From Enoplosus armatus (lineage: Eukaryota; Chordata; Actinopteri; Centrarchiformes; Enoplosidae), in assembly GCF_043641665.1 (NCBI RefSeq), contig NC_092184.1:3083608-3147607 (forward strand): 64,000 bases of DNA. The letters are read 5' to 3'. This document shows positions 21,100 to 35,300 of this stretch, piece by piece; the first letter of the stretch is position 1, and the number at the start of each line of letters is the position of its first letter. The position numbers and the translations under genes are program-made. Under the pieces are notes generated by a model. It did no database searches, was not told the origin of the DNA, and worked only from the letters and a program-made list of their open reading frames with translations.

Positions 21100-22168
21100 T
21101 AAGTAATTAAGAGCCTGCAAAGACAACACTGGATTGCAAAATGAAACAAAACAAAAACAAAGAAACGATGAAATGGTTTACATACAGTGCATTGTTTTGA
21201 TTATGATTATGAGGTACATATTCGAGACACGATATATGTACTGTTTCCGTAGAGTACAGCAAAGTGTGTTGAACAACACGACCTAATTTGAACTCAAATG
21301 TTCCGTAACTGGAGAAAAGACGGCTGGTATGGGACGCTGTTTACTCACCCTCCCCACTGACTCGTGATCCACGAAGTAACACCACAGCAGCAACATCCCC
21401 CCCAAAGCTCTGAACCCTCACAGACTTGAATTAATTTGGCCTGTGTGCCCAGTAAAATGCGTGGAGTAGTGGAAGAGAGTGACGGACTGTGGGGCTCATA
21501 TCTAATTTATAGATAATTTATAGAATTTGAAGTCGTTTCTTTATTTCCAACGTCTTCTACATGGATCATCATCTGCGAGCTCCGTCTTCTTGAACCTGGA
21601 CGGAGTTCGCTGCAGTACTGGCTTAAGGTATGCTGGGGAGGTCGGATCCCAGCAAAGTGGGACCAGTTTGAGCTTCAGAAGACAAGCCGAGTGACTCCTG
21701 CTGTTTGAGGCACGCATCAAATGGGATTATTTCAAAGGAACGCGTGAAAGAAACACTTCGGGTCGGTTGATGAGGTGGACTCATGTTCCTCCAGTCCTAC
21801 AGTTTGGACATTAAACACATTAATGGTAAAGACCCCCTGAGGTCATCTTGAGGGCAGCTCTAGTGGTCTATTTCTATTGGTTATGTGAGTGGCTACTTAG
21901 TGTAACCAGGAGCACCTGCGGGCCCCAGTGCGCCCAGGTTACTAAAGAGCTGGCTGATTTGCAATCACTCTCCCTGCTTCCCTCTGCAGGTAACACACAT
22001 CCCGGTTTTGGTTGAGGTGTTTTTAGTTTTCCCCTTCAGGATTTGGTTTGATTCACGCACGCATCACTCACACACCCCTGACTCTACTGATTTTCGTCCC
22101 CCATACTATTTTCGGCTTTAATTTGATTTGATTTGAAGTTAATAAAAATAAGCTTTAATCTTCAATCC

Positions 22169-22170
<2 letters not shown>
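21100..22170. other. intergenic, repeat-like in its second half
   Basis: No gene seen. The stretch from about 21880 to 22160 (GTGTAACCAGGAGCACCTG, then a T-rich tail ending AATAAAAATAAGC) looks like the 3' end of an interspersed retroelement, but I cannot name it. Confidence 0.35.
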
Positions 22171-22203
<33 letters not shown>

Positions 22204-22212
22204 TCTCTCTCT
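22171..22212. repeat. (GT)n(CT)n microsatellite
   Basis: GT run of 32 bases passing directly into a CT run. Confidence 0.95.
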
Positions 22213-25200
22213 CCTTTTGTTGTGGCCATCTTGAGCCAGGTCACAACACTGTTCTGCACATTCTTACAGAGCTGGGATTCCATTCAAACAAAAACAGGAC
22301 TTTCCTCTGCCACAGTGCCACAGTGGAGCATCGTAACAACCAGTTCCATCCACGACAGGCCTGAATCCACACATCTCCCGGACTGGCTACCAGGCTCTAA
22401 TACAAGTCACATCTTCATGTTATCAGAATATACCATTTTGCATACTTATCTACTTTTTAAGGTATAATTACAAGATTGCTTCTACTTACTCTCTCATAAT
22501 TCTGACCAGACAGTCCAAAGTATCTCATCACCGTGACTCATCAGGAGCAGGAGTGGGCTTCCATACGGGCTTCCACAGGACCCTCCTGCACTGTGTTTTA
22601 ATTAATATTCTATGTTTTAATATGGTACGCTTTGTTTAATGATTTACTTGCGTGCTGTGCTTTGTACTTGTCCAGTGTCCAGTCTGGGAAATTCCTATTC
22701 TATACAGGCAAGCTAGAGAGTAATTCATCCGTCGGCCCAGCAGATGAAAATATTACAGCTCTGCAGTTCAGTCTGGCTCACTAAAGTATCTAATGTTTAT
22801 TAATACGCACTGATCCTTAAATCGATGAATTTTGCTTATAGGTCTGGTGGTGGGAACCTTCCTGATGGAATTGATGATGATAAACAGAAAAACAAAAAAA
22901 ATCCAAAGCAATTATTGGAGAGCAGTGAATCTTTGCAATCTAATAGTGCTCTCGGTGTTCTTTTTCGAGCTTTTGGACTAACTCGTGATTGATCGCTAAT
23001 TATCGGTGACGGGGAGACAGCCGAGACCCCCCCCCCCCCCGCCCCCCCTCTTTCACAGCGTGAGAGCAGCCATAACTTTCATACAGTCGACTCTGCGCGG
23101 GTGTCCCGGCAGCTCAATAGTCCTCGGGACGTGTGAAGAATCATCGCGGCCCTTTCCCCAATAAAGAAGGTTGGGGGCCCTCCGACAATAAAGCCCCCTT
23201 GTGGACTGCGCAGTGGTCTGGCGCGCAGGTAAATGGGCCTTAATGATCCGGAGTTCTTTGACTGCATCATCATTTTCGGGGGGGCATGTCAACAAAGAGC
23301 GTCATCGATGACAATTGTGCTTATTTATTTATGTATTTATTTATTCATTTATTTATTTTCCTCAAGATCAATTGAGGTGCAGGTTTTGTCTCGGGAATCT
23401 ATGAGCTGGTGTGCTGGTTTCAACAAGAGGGGACCCCCCCCCCAGCCACACTACATGGAAGTGGCCCAAGTTGAGCGGGTAGGTCATGACCCCTCTGCCC
23501 CATCATTCACTTAAGATGATAAGAGCGATCAGCATTGTTGTTTCATCATTGTTTGAATGATCTTTCAAGTAAAAACACAAACAAACAAAAAAAAAAGCCC
23601 AAATGTGCTGGTTCTACCTCACTCGAATGGGTTTCTTTGTCGTGTGGGATGGTGAATGGAATATCTTTGTCTTTTTGGGACTGTCGGTCAGACGAAAAAG
23701 TGTCACATCTGAACATTTGGTAGACCAGACACTAATGACAACAACAGTCGGTCGCAGCTGTAAAAGACATTTCTCACGTTATGGAGCTTTCTCTTTGCGG
23801 TTGACGCTGTTGATGAGAGGCTTTTCTGTCGCTAGTGTTTACTGGGTGTTGTCGTCACAGACAGTGGGGAAACTACGCACAGCAGATATTAAGGAAGCGC
23901 TCAGGTGTCACTAATTACATTAATAATGGCTGTGTTCCATTCAGGTGGGCCGTTTCCGGGGTCTCAGTGCAGTTCAGTTCACGTCATAAAGTTGTTCACG
24001 TAGCGTTCGAGGGTCTTTCAGTAGCCCTGAGCTTTAAACCAGGTGCTCTCACCCTGTGAGCAACAAGCTACCGATTCAGCGTAGTCGGTCCAGTGCCAAA
24101 GATTTGGTACGTGTGCTGAGCACTTCTTATGCTGGCTCACTGGAACTCTAAATGGAACTGAGCCACCGTTAATGTTATTAGTTCTACCGGTTTTTATGCG
24201 CCGCTCGTCTGGAGCAAACTTTTATAAAACTTGAGGATCTGCCACAACTCTCACTTCTTGGGCTTGAAACTTTTACGCTTGCCGCTGCATTTTATGTAGT
24301 TAAACTTGGGACTGTCTGTTCATATCTTACACTGCATGTCCCAAGTCCACGCTACATACATACTAACTGTGTACAGTACTTATTATGTACTATTTGTCAC
24401 AGAATACTGTGAATCAACGTACTTCACTGTTTTCTACGAAAAGGAGTTGATGCAATACAACCTTCACAAAAAGAAAGGGAAATGTTTTTTCCGAAGATTT
24501 CATGCTTTTTTTGTTGTTACTGTTCTTCCTCGAGCTGTTTCACCACCATTCGCGAATGGCTCCCCTGTTTCCTTTGTGCTTGGCGTTGTGGCAGAGTAGT
24601 GGGCATTAACTGCACACTCAAAAATGAAGTGAGTAGAGTATGAAACGCCATATAATTAAAACCTGCTTGGAGATGGAGTTGGGACACAGCTAAAATGCCT
24701 CCTGTGGGGGGGGGGGGGGGGGGGGGGGGGGTCTATTACTACCACACACACAGACAGCTAGTCCAAAGGGTGGTGCTAGTGCTCCACGTTTGGGCTCACT
24801 CCACATGTGCAGGCTGTTAAACAGCCACTGCAAAGCACAAGGTGGAAATCTTGAGCTCCAGCTCTCACCGTCCTGTCTCAATAGTTCTCGAAGTCTGCAG
24901 TTTTTGCCCTCCCTACATGCTTCGGTTGCGATCAAAGTCATTGATCCCATTCAGCGTAGTCTGTCCTGTGCACTGCCTTTTGTTAATAAGCCAACAACGC
25001 ACGTCTTTGTGTTGCAGCTATAAGGACACGTAATGCCAAGACCGAGCTCTGTATGTGCTTCAAAAAAAGAACGTGGTCATTTGTTGCTAATGGCGCTCCA
25101 AGCGTTTTGTCAATATGACGGCTTATAACCACGTCCATCAGCGCCTGGCAAAAATAGATCAATGCTTTTGCAAAATCCATTAATTGTTTTATCAATGGGT

Positions 25201-28200
25201 GAAAAAGGGTTTCCAAGGGATTATTCAAATTTCATGTCGGCTCGCAATTAGTCCGACTTGAGCAGTGTAATTGCTCTTTGTTCTTCCTCTACTCATTTTG
25301 CGTCCAGGCTGCTGAGGAGAGGTCGTGTAGAGGTCGAAAAGGATTCGTTTGTGAGTCCGACTAGCGGCCTGCGTCGCGGGAAACAGGTCACGTCATTATA
25401 GTATCAAAGTCATTAGGCGATTGCCGGCGGGTTCCGAGATTTCGGACCGTTTCCCTGCGTGCAAACCAAAGTCCGCTCAAATGTGATTGGTCGATACTGC
25501 TCGGACTCCAAACGGAAACCAGAACCAGTTTTCCGATACCAAATATCTTGTCTCTGGCCTGCAGATTGTGCATTCATATGTAGATATCTGTTTTAGAATA
25601 ACTTTTCCCTAACATAGTTCCAAACTAATTCATTTGATTAAAGGAACAGTAAACACTAAATCCATTTAACAGTATATTTTATTTCCAATGTGTGTGGTGA
25701 GGGAGGTTTTAATGGATGTCCTACTTCGCCAAAAATGATCCTAAGGGCTTGAAGACGTATTGTGTGTATTTGCTTTTTAATAGTTTGAAATTAGCCTTTT
25801 ACAACTTAAGGAGACTCGTGGGAAACATGAAAGACATAAAAATCTTTCTTTCCCCCCCCCCCCTCCGTTGCTACAGTAGCCACTGGTATATAAATATAAA
25901 ACAACGTGGTGATTGATGCTGTTGTGATAATGGAAAAAATATTTTAATTGATTTTGATTGCTTTAGATTTGATCCATTAGAAAGGAGATCAGAGCGAGCT
26001 AATTCTCAACAGTGTATATGGACGTTCATTTCTTGTTTTGCACTGGTAGGATAGGATCAAGACAGGACAACGTCATATCTGAACACAGGCACCACGCTGC
26101 TTAGCAAGTTCAACATGTCTGTGTTTTTTAGCTACTTGTTATTGGTTTATTGACTGAGGGAACGAGAAAACAAACAACTGCCATCATGGTGGGTGGGGGG
26201 GGGGTGGCTCGCGGCAGTTCACCAATACACCTCCCATGTCTGTGTTTGCAAAGGAACACAGGTGGATGGACACTGTTCCTCTATTGCCTGGAAACAGCTT
26301 GTCCCTCCCTCCCCTCTTCAGATGGTGGAGGTGGCGGGCTGGTGGTCATCGGGGGGGGGGGGGGGTTAAGGTTGATGAACGGTGCGTCGTGTTTGTCTGG
26401 CCCACTTCATTTCATCCCAGACAGGCTGCGGGGGCTGCAGGTTGTGGCCGAGGGGGGCAGCCGAGCCGGAGTTAATGACGGGGCTTTGTTAGGCGCTGGG
26501 GCTCTCGCCAGGATAGACCCGAGACAGACAATAGCCGGGGTCACAGGTCCTCGGAGACCCAGGGTGAGAGGGCTAATGAGTCAGTATTGAGCTAAGGAGC
26601 AGGCCAGCGCGGTCTGCAGCCGCAGGCTCAGATGGTTCTGACACGACCGAGGCCAATTTGTCTGTTTTTGTTGCTGACATGAGGCTGCGCTACGATACAG
26701 TCTTATCAGCAAGCATTTGGCACAAAACGCAGTCGAGTGTTGACTTTTCAGGGACTGTGCTTTGTAGTTACTAAGAGTTAACTGAAGAGTTGGTTGGTCA
26801 CTCACAGCTCAACACTGTGCGAAGGAACCAGAGGCTGTTTTCTTGCCGAAGCCAATGCGTCCATTTTGAACTCCATCGCTGAGAGGAAGTTGAATCAATT
26901 TGCTTGTTTGAAGAGCAGGGGGCCACGGAACGTTGTTATGTCGAGATCTGGGAAGTCTTCGCGCCAACACCTTTGCTAGCCTGCGACCGGTTGTCACCCA
27001 TAACACCCCAGACGTGACGTAGATCCACAGAGACACTGACAGGTATCTTTGCAAAAGTGTAAAGGCCTCAGTACACTTGAAACTAAGTGCTTGTGGGATT
27101 GTCTAACAGTGTCATGAGACACGTTTTCTGATGCTGGAATCTCTCTCTCTAAACACAACTGCCCTTCCGTGTGGACAGCCGTAGGTTCGTAACAGGTGTA
27201 ATGTTGGTGACGTGTCGCACAAACACTACTTCGTTTCAAGCATGCCGAACCCTTAGTTCCTGCATAGTAAATCCTTGCGCTCCCACAGTTAAGTCAACAC
27301 CGACAAGATTTCTTGTGACTCCTTCAAGCTTGACCGGCCCCTCTCTTCCTTTGTTTGACTTTGCAGCTTTTAATTTTGATCTCTTCACACTTTGGCCCCC
27401 CTCTCCCCGTCACTCCATCAACCGCCTTTCGACCAGGAACACATGCGGCTCCGGCTCATCCAGCCGTGGCATTGACCTCTCATCTTCGTATCGACCCGCT
27501 GTTTCCCATGACCCCATGACCTCGCCGGGTCAGGCCCGCAGTCGTCTGGATCTCCTCCACCTGGCCCCTATCGCCACCCTTCAGATGGTCCAGATGGATT
27601 ACTCCCTGCTCAGGACGTCTACGGGATTACATTGTTGTCTCAACAGAAGCTCCGGGTCTGAGCAGCAGCTCTGGCGGCGGAAGTGTTTGAGATTTATTTG
27701 TGATTATGTTGAAAATGCTTCCATCAAGCCCTGAATCGGAAAGGCTTTATGCCATTCCAAAGCCTTTCTGTTTCATTTGAATTACCCCTTGTCATTTTAG
27801 ATGGCGTTCATGATGCCCCCCCCCCCCCCCTCCCCTCCCCCTCCCCCTCCCCCGAGTAGCACAATACAGTTGCCGGGGGAACTTTCTCTGTCTGTCGCTC
27901 TCTGAACTCGCTGTCCTCATTCCATAGCCTGGTTTTGATACATGGTGTCCTGATAGTTAGCTGGGGAGAATCTGGGTCAGCGTGGGGAGCCTGAGATAGC
28001 ACAGGCGTGAGGCTGACTCGCTAAAGACATACGTCACACGTCGCTGTGCAAGGACTAGGGAAAACAATACTGCTTTAAAACAGCAAATTCCGCATGCTTA
28101 GCATACCTGTCCGGTACGTTTTAGCAATATCGCTACGTGTATTGGTGGGATCGGTGATAAGGCACTACAGAGGCCAGCCCAGGCAGACTTTAAATAGGAT

Positions 28201-28560
28201 GCCACATAAGTCCAGATAATATATATATATTTTTTTTATCCCGCTCAAGCTGAAGCGATGCAGGAAATTGTCCACATGGGCACATTTCATTATCAAAATT
28301 GACTGTGTTTTGATTGCCTTGCCACTTTGAGCGACATGTCCATTAGTTTCGGATTAGGTATTACATCACTGAAGTCTAGACAGCCATCCAGCGTGCGCAT
28401 GATTGAATTATATGGATTGGAAGTATGCGGCAAGCCAACGATATTGGTATCTTTTTTAGAAGTTCTCAGAGGAGACTTTTCTTCGTATATACGCAAAATT
28501 GTGTCGTGTCTGTCCCAGACTCGGCTTTTCAGCCCGTTTAGAGTTTAGAGTGGGAGATTC
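22213..28560. other. long intergenic region without supported gene
   Basis: Includes a C tract at about 23029-23048, a G tract of 26 bases at 24706-24731 and another at about 26350-26365, and no coherent coding frame. The block at 23050-23290 is unusually GC-rich and non-repetitive (for example CATTAAGGCCCATTTACC on the minus strand). Together with 26400-26600 it could hold conserved regulatory DNA. The 187-codon frame at 27171-27734 has no recognisable domain. Confidence 0.45.
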
Positions 28561-28877
28561 TTTTCAGAGTTTTTTTTCATGCAAAGTGGGGCTTGTTCCG
28601 TCCTTGGAATGGACTTTGGTCCGAGCAGCATTCCTGGTCCCTGCTGAACTGAGAGCTATAGAGGGAGAGGGGAGAGGGAGAGGGGAGGGAGAGTAAAAGG
28701 CTGCGAGGGAGGAGGGGGAAGGCAAGAACAAGAGAGGAAGTGAGTGTTCATTACAAGTGTGCCTCTCGGTTGTGGGCATGCCCAGTAGAGTTCGCCTTGT
28801 AGCCTGAGATCCAGCCTCTAAATTTGAACAGGAGGGAGACGAGGTGAGACTGAGCAGACTTTTGTTGCCGCTGCTGT

Positions 28878-28967
<90 letters not shown>

Positions 28968-29360
28968 TCCCTCTCTCTGTCTCTCGCTCTCTCTCTCTTG
29001 CAATGTTATTTTTTCCCCTTCTCTCCCGGTAGTGAGTGTGCGGACAGATTTTTTGCTATGGAAGAGCAAGAGGAGGTGCAGATTTCAGCTAGTGCAAAAT
29101 AGAACAAGGGGGAAGTAAAGAAAATAAGAAGAAGAAGAAGAAGAAGGAGAAGAGGGAGAAAAAAAAAAGGCAAGAGAGAAAGACTTCACCCCCCCCATCT
29201 CCCTCTCCCTCATTCATTTTCTCTGCCAACCGACTTTTACCTCACAAATAGCGGAGGGACCAACTTCAAAAGGCAAGTCAGGAAGGAGCTTGGAGTGTGA
29301 AATCCGAGAAGAGAAGCAAGATGAGAGGCTGACCGGCGCTGTGTTTGCTGTGCTGTCCAG
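28560..29360 (+). promoter_or_regulatory. promoter / untranslated first-exon-like block
   Basis: A GC- and purine-rich block with a long (CT)n run (28879-28999), GAG-rich stretches and only short upstream frames, ending in a good donor (GTCCAG|GTCAGT at 29360/29361). Long (CT)n tracts near start sites are common in vertebrate developmental genes. I infer an untranslated first exon on the plus strand; the direction rests mainly on the donor. No TATA box is evident and no protein is coded here. Confidence 0.35.
28879..28999. repeat. (CT)n microsatellite, long
   Basis: About 120 bases of nearly pure CT with a few CCC, GT and CG interruptions at the 3' end. Confidence 0.95.
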
Positions 29361-32300
29361 GTCAGTGCCCAGGAACGACCAAACAACCGCTCACTCTTTT
29401 TCCTTTCCCCCCTTGCTTGTTCTGCTTTTTACATCTGTGCGTACTCCGAATGTCAGGAATAGTGGCCCGGCGAGTGATTGTGTAACGAGACCGACTTGAC
29501 AGGCTGAATGACAGACTGTCAGCAACCCCCCCCGCCCCCCCCCCCCCCTCCGACCGGCGTCACCCACGGCGGAGTGAAAGTACTGGAAGACACACGGGAA
29601 AGTGTTTAGCTGATCAGCCCCGATGTTCACATGCGTACACGTGCTGAGGGAGGACGAGCTCGCCCAATGCGGCCACGTGGTCGCGATGAGACGCGCCGTA
29701 GGCTGGGCGCTCGCTCTCACTCACGTGGGGAGGGCATGGTTCATTTTAAAGTTTTTTTTTTGTTTGGAAGGGAGTTTTGGAGTGCATTGGCGACAGAACT
29801 TCTTTCTGGGCCGATTGAGCGAGGCGGTCCGCTTGTTGAAATGATGACAGCTGACGTTTTCGCGTTTTAGTTTTTAATTTGAACGGTGAGGACGTCCCCT
29901 CCTTTGCTTCCATACATGCCTTTTCTCTGAAAACATTCTTACATTTTAACGGTGTTTCATTCTTAGATGTATTCCCTTCATTTGATGGCGCCTTGACTTT
30001 ACCTTAAACCCCCCCCCCCCCCCCCCCCCCCCAAATCCAGTAATGTTATTGAATTGAATCGGAATGACTTTACAATCATCCAGCAGTAACGTTAAGTCAG
30101 TGAGCGTTTTTTTTACAGCAGAGATCGCTTTTGTTATTCGAAGTCAACACGAAGGTATTCAGCAAAGAAGTTATTATCGATGACTATTTGTTCCATATTG
30201 GAGCTGTCGGGACAGCTCACCTGCCTAGGGCCAAGGCACCCCTCAGGGCCTGTCCCATCAGCTATCCCAGCATGCCTTGCCGCTGACGACGAAGTGTCAG
30301 CAGCGGCCTCCCAGGAGACTTGCCGTTGACGGGTTTATTATTCCTCTGTCACGGAAGTGGGGCACACCGCAGATACTACGGCGCGACAGGGAAGAGAAGG
30401 GGAGAGACTGGCTTTTGTATTTACTGGCTGTTGTTATTGTTACTAGTAATCTAATTATTGAGTCATTATTGGCTTTACTGTTTCATATTTTTTTTTTTTT
30501 TTGACAGTTGCACTGCAGCAATCTGGGTAAACTGCTGAACTAGGCCTGCAACTAATGTGCTTCTTTCATTATTGATGAATTGGCGGACTATTTTCTCAAT
30601 AAATGAATTCATTGTTTTGAGTTTAAAATGTCCTATTACACTATCCCAGAGCCCTATACTTGGGTGACATTCACATTGCTTCTTTTATTCGTTATCTTTG
30701 TCCTACAAAACAAAGAAAAGCATGAAATCGTCACGTTGACGATGGTTCGGCTTACTTTACCAGTTCCTCACACATTCGTACTTTAATGTCCGATATATAC
30801 ACTGAATATTCTCAGAGTGAATGTTTGCTGACTAGTAAATACGTGAATCGTTTTATGTCATTTCTCACAGTTACTGTTGAAATGGTGGAGAAAGAAGGGA
30901 CTTGTCAGTATTACGTTCCTGCCTCCTCCCTCTCGGTGATAAGTACTTTAAAATGTTTATAGTAGCAGTGGCTGTTGTCGTCATCTCTGGCATACCAGAC
31001 ATACCGTACCGGATCCTCTCTGCTCCATCCTCCTGCCGCTCGTGATGGTTACAATGTGGGCGATACGCACTTGTGCTCACAAAAGTATTTCAACATGTAG
31101 TGAACCTTTTTAAGGATGGATCAGACATCGTTTTTTACTTCTAGTGTACCCACTTTCATTAAGCTTCCCCCCCTGAAGAGAGAGGCTTTGTTTGTTATGT
31201 GATTTGGAGGGAGATTAAAGAAGTCCATTTCATGGTTTGTCGCTCATTATACGACCATTTAAGGGCAACATTTTTTTGTCAAATTTCCCTCATTTCTGAT
31301 ACGCTTTTCTGGATGGACGATTCTAAAAATTGTTTTTTGTGACAGACTTGGACAATAGTCTTTGTTGTAATTCGTATGAACTTGACGTTCTTGTCTCACA
31401 AATGGTGAAACTGCTGAAACTGTGTTTTTGGTGTCTTCTGCGCCTGTGTGGGCTGGGCACGACACAATAAGTAACATTACTAACTACTGGAATGCTCGTT
31501 TTAAAATGTTCTACAAACATACGTACGATGAATACAAATAAATACATGAAATAAAAATGTTCAATAGAATTAACATTCAAATGTGATTCAAGCGTGAAGG
31601 TTTATTTTTCGACCTTGGAAACAGTAGATTGAAAAAAAAAAAAAAAAAAAAAAAAACATAACTCAAGGTAAAGACAGAAAAGTCAGAATATCTGAACCTG
31701 TCCCTCCTCAAGTACCCCAGCTTCACGGAGGGGTTTGCCTCGTTTTAATTAATTTTTTCTTTTTTTTCTTTTGTCATCCTGACGCATGTATTTCAGAGTA
31801 AATAGATAGAAAATGTCGTGAATCCACCCTGGTGGTGTGCATAGAGGTGTTGTCGGAAGCGTCATTTCTCAGTTGCTCCATGCGGGGCCGCCCAGAAAAG
31901 CTGCTGGAGCTACTTATGTATATCGGAACCATAAGGAGTTCATTTATGTTGCGGTCAGGATGACCTGGGAGACTGGGTTCCCATGCTTTCCTCCCCGGGT
32001 CCCACCCCTGATGGCCCATCTGAGGCTCCATGATCCATCACACAGCGGGCGGCCATGTTCTCTGAAAGGGCCGTGAACTTGTTACCTCCCTCAGCCCGCC
32101 TGCCTGAATGTCAAACCCATTTTTCTTTTCTCGTGTCCCCTTTTTCTCCGGTCTTCCCCTTTCCTGGGACTGCTGGTGTATTGAAATAATTGGGCTGCAT
32201 TCAGCGCGACCAGGTTGCCAGCGTGGCTTTTGAATAGAGATATCAAGTCTGGTGCCACGATTTCCCTCTGACCTCCCTTTCAGAGCTTCCTTCCTCCGCC

Positions 32301-35300
32301 TCCCTCCGAGGTCGTGATGGGTCATCATCATGACTCCAGCCTCTCGGTACAATGACATGACATCCATGGTACATTATCTACAGTGGGTCAGCTGGCTCCG
32401 GAGCTCTGTCTATAGACTATTCTTCCCGGCTCTGTTGTCTCGGTGATCTCTGGATCCAGCCTGCTCAACATGGCACACATTCAAAATGGCAACCTTAGGG
32501 GGCTTTTATTCCTCCAGCAGAATTCAATCACTTCTTCTCTCTCTCCTCTTTCTGCCTCTCTGCTGAGTTATTCAGAGTTTAATGAGGGAGGGAAGATAAA
32601 GGGAAGCTTATGGTTTGCCGGATGATGGAGAGGGTGCCTTTTTGTTTCTGTTGGAGGAGCCACACAGCGAGCGTTCATGTGAAATGAGTTTTCTTTTTTT
32701 TTTAACCAGAGGGGAAGGTGATTGAGATGTCTGAGAAAGAGCCAGGGAGTCTGGAGAAGCAGGGGTCATTAAAGTGTCAGAGGAGCTGCAGCTCTTCATA
32801 TATTCTTCTGCATTTTAGAGACAGTGCAGGATTCCGGGGGCGGGGGGGTAGGGTTAGGGTTAGAAGATGCTTTTTCTGCTGCGTAGGTATTACGATTATC
32901 AAACATGGACGCACTGATTTCACCATAGGCATCAAATAGTTACGTGCCGCTAACACCTCCAGTGCCGTGCATCATTTGAATGACTGCACGGGATTATCCC
33001 CTTACATAAGCGAGAGTGGGCGGTTTTGGAGACGGCTCCTGGCAGCGTGGGAGGGCATCAGACCGGACGCGCCGAGCTGACGCTGGATGACGGGGCTGCT
33101 GTTGTGAGGTTCAGGGCGGGTCAAAGTCCGTACTATGCATCAGCTGTCAGGAGTGTGTTTGGTTTACTGGCTGCACGGGCGTCAGCAGCGACGGCAAGGT
33201 TCATCTGTCTGACATCAGAAACGACACTCAAGAGTGGAGAGGTAGAAGGGTTCAGCTGCCTTACACACTCTGTCTCTCCCTGGCTAGCTCTCTCACACAC
33301 ACACACACACACAGAACAACACTGTCACTGAGGTCAGCGCTAGTCTATCTCTCTGGAGCTGTTTGTTACTTTTCCCCCTGAGCAGTTGTACCAGCCAGCT
33401 GCTGACGGACGTGCAGTTCCAAGAAAAAAAAAAAAAAAAAGACACGTTCGCAGTATACAAGAACAGTTAAGGGATTTTGACAGGTGAGGCGGGGTTTTTT
33501 TGGGGGACAATGTTATAATCACGCCTCACTACCTCGCTCTCCAGGACGTGTTTTTTTTTTGTGTGCAGCAGTCGAGATGAGTTGACGTGGGCCTTTGGAG
33601 CAGAAAATAGGAATCAAAACAAACAAAGAAAATACATAAAGAGGCCTCAGAATAAGTATATGCAGGGCAGGCCTAAGTCTTTTTTGGGTCCAGGGCAGAA
33701 CTAGACCCCTCCAAACCCCCCCCCCCCCCCTCCCCCATCCATGAATTGTGCGCTGTGTAGTCACAACCCAGTCACCTGTAATATATCACAACCAGTTAAC
33801 AGGGTGCTGCAGAAAATGTGTTCATGTAAGTGATTCTGACGGATGTGACGATGTGCTGAAAAGTAGCACAAGACGTTTAAACATCATTTACAGTTTTAGG
33901 ATATATAACTATAGTAGTAACAATAATAAAAGTAAACGTAATAAATGCCATAATTCTGATCAAAACTAACCGAGGGTATTTTGTACAACCAGAGAACACA
34001 TAAAAAGGTAATGAGTAAAATACACAGCGAAAAAATGGCAAAAATTGTCTTTTCTCTTTTAGTGTTGGGAGCCCCCTGGTGGCAGAGGGACCCCGAGCGG
34101 CTGCTTAGTTTAATGTCTCAGGCTGCACACAACCGAGAGCTGTACAGTGAGACTATATAACATTTAAAATGATTTTTAGCATTCACCACTCACCTGTAAC
34201 TGCCACTTGTGGCCACAGTGGCCCCCAGACGCCCCGAAAGGCGCTGAAAACCAATTTCTCTTCAGTCAGCTTCTTACTATGACGAATGGGCTCCTTCATG
34301 AACACAAACATTTTCCGCCAAAGTTAGAAAAGTTTTAGCCTCGTTTTTTGTCCGCGCCCCTCTCACTGGTTTGAAGTAGGTGGAGCTCTGTTAGAAAAAG
34401 GGTGACGTCGTATGTACGTCTGTGCACCAATCGGAACGTAGCAACGTTTGAGTTAGAGTGTGACGGCGGTCTGCGGGGGTTGTTTGACGATGTCGCTGGG
34501 TGACGATTCAGTCTGATACACCCACACAGTCCCGGGGAGGCAGAGTAGTTGAGCTTTGTTGACTGTTAAACTCGAAATAAATAATGATATTAATAATGAT
34601 AAATACGCTGTTTATTCCAAGCTTAAACACTTGATTGTTGCTTATTTAGTCATGAATATTTAATGTCACAGAGAAACAACTGTCAAGGGCTACATGTAGC
34701 ATCTTAAACATCAGTATAGCCACTTCACATTTATCAAGGGAGGAAAGATTTGGCTAAATCGTCCCCTTTAGATGAGCCATTCCTGCTCTCATTTACACAT
34801 CGCGGCCTGATATTACTATACTGTACGCTGCACTTCATTCGTTCTCTGAATGTAGCGAACCCTCGAATGAAAACGTGTCATTTGCATCATCAAATTATCG
34901 TGCTTTGCCGCTGCCCCACGTGCAACATTAACTCCATGTTGTGCATTTGTTTCAGGCTACTTCTGGAGCTGAGTCGTGCACTCACATCCATAGTGTCATA
35001 AAAAAAATTAAATAAACAAGTCATTCGTTATCCTATAAAATACTTTGAGGAGAAGATCGAGAGAAGCCAAAACCTGAGCTACATCTAGGCGTCTCTCAGC
35101 CCAAAATAAAGATGTGTCGCAGCGCCAACAGGCCATAGCAACTGCGTGGAAAACTGGAATAAAACTGGAATGAATTCAGCAATTTGACGGAACAATTTAG
35201 TCATTTGAGAGCAGAAATATGACTTAACTGACGTATGAATGAGTCATTTGAAAACAACACTTGGCTAACTGAAGCCATTTGACCCTTTCCCTCCTGACAC

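Noticed and set aside
27171..27734. Open frame of 187 codons, plus strand
   Set aside because: No start context, domain or homology recognised. Amino-acid use looks random, so I treat it as chance despite its length.
32846..32864. TAGGGTTAGGGTTAG, telomere-like
   Set aside because: Only two to three units next to a G tract. Short matches like this occur by chance, with no array and no chromosome-end features.
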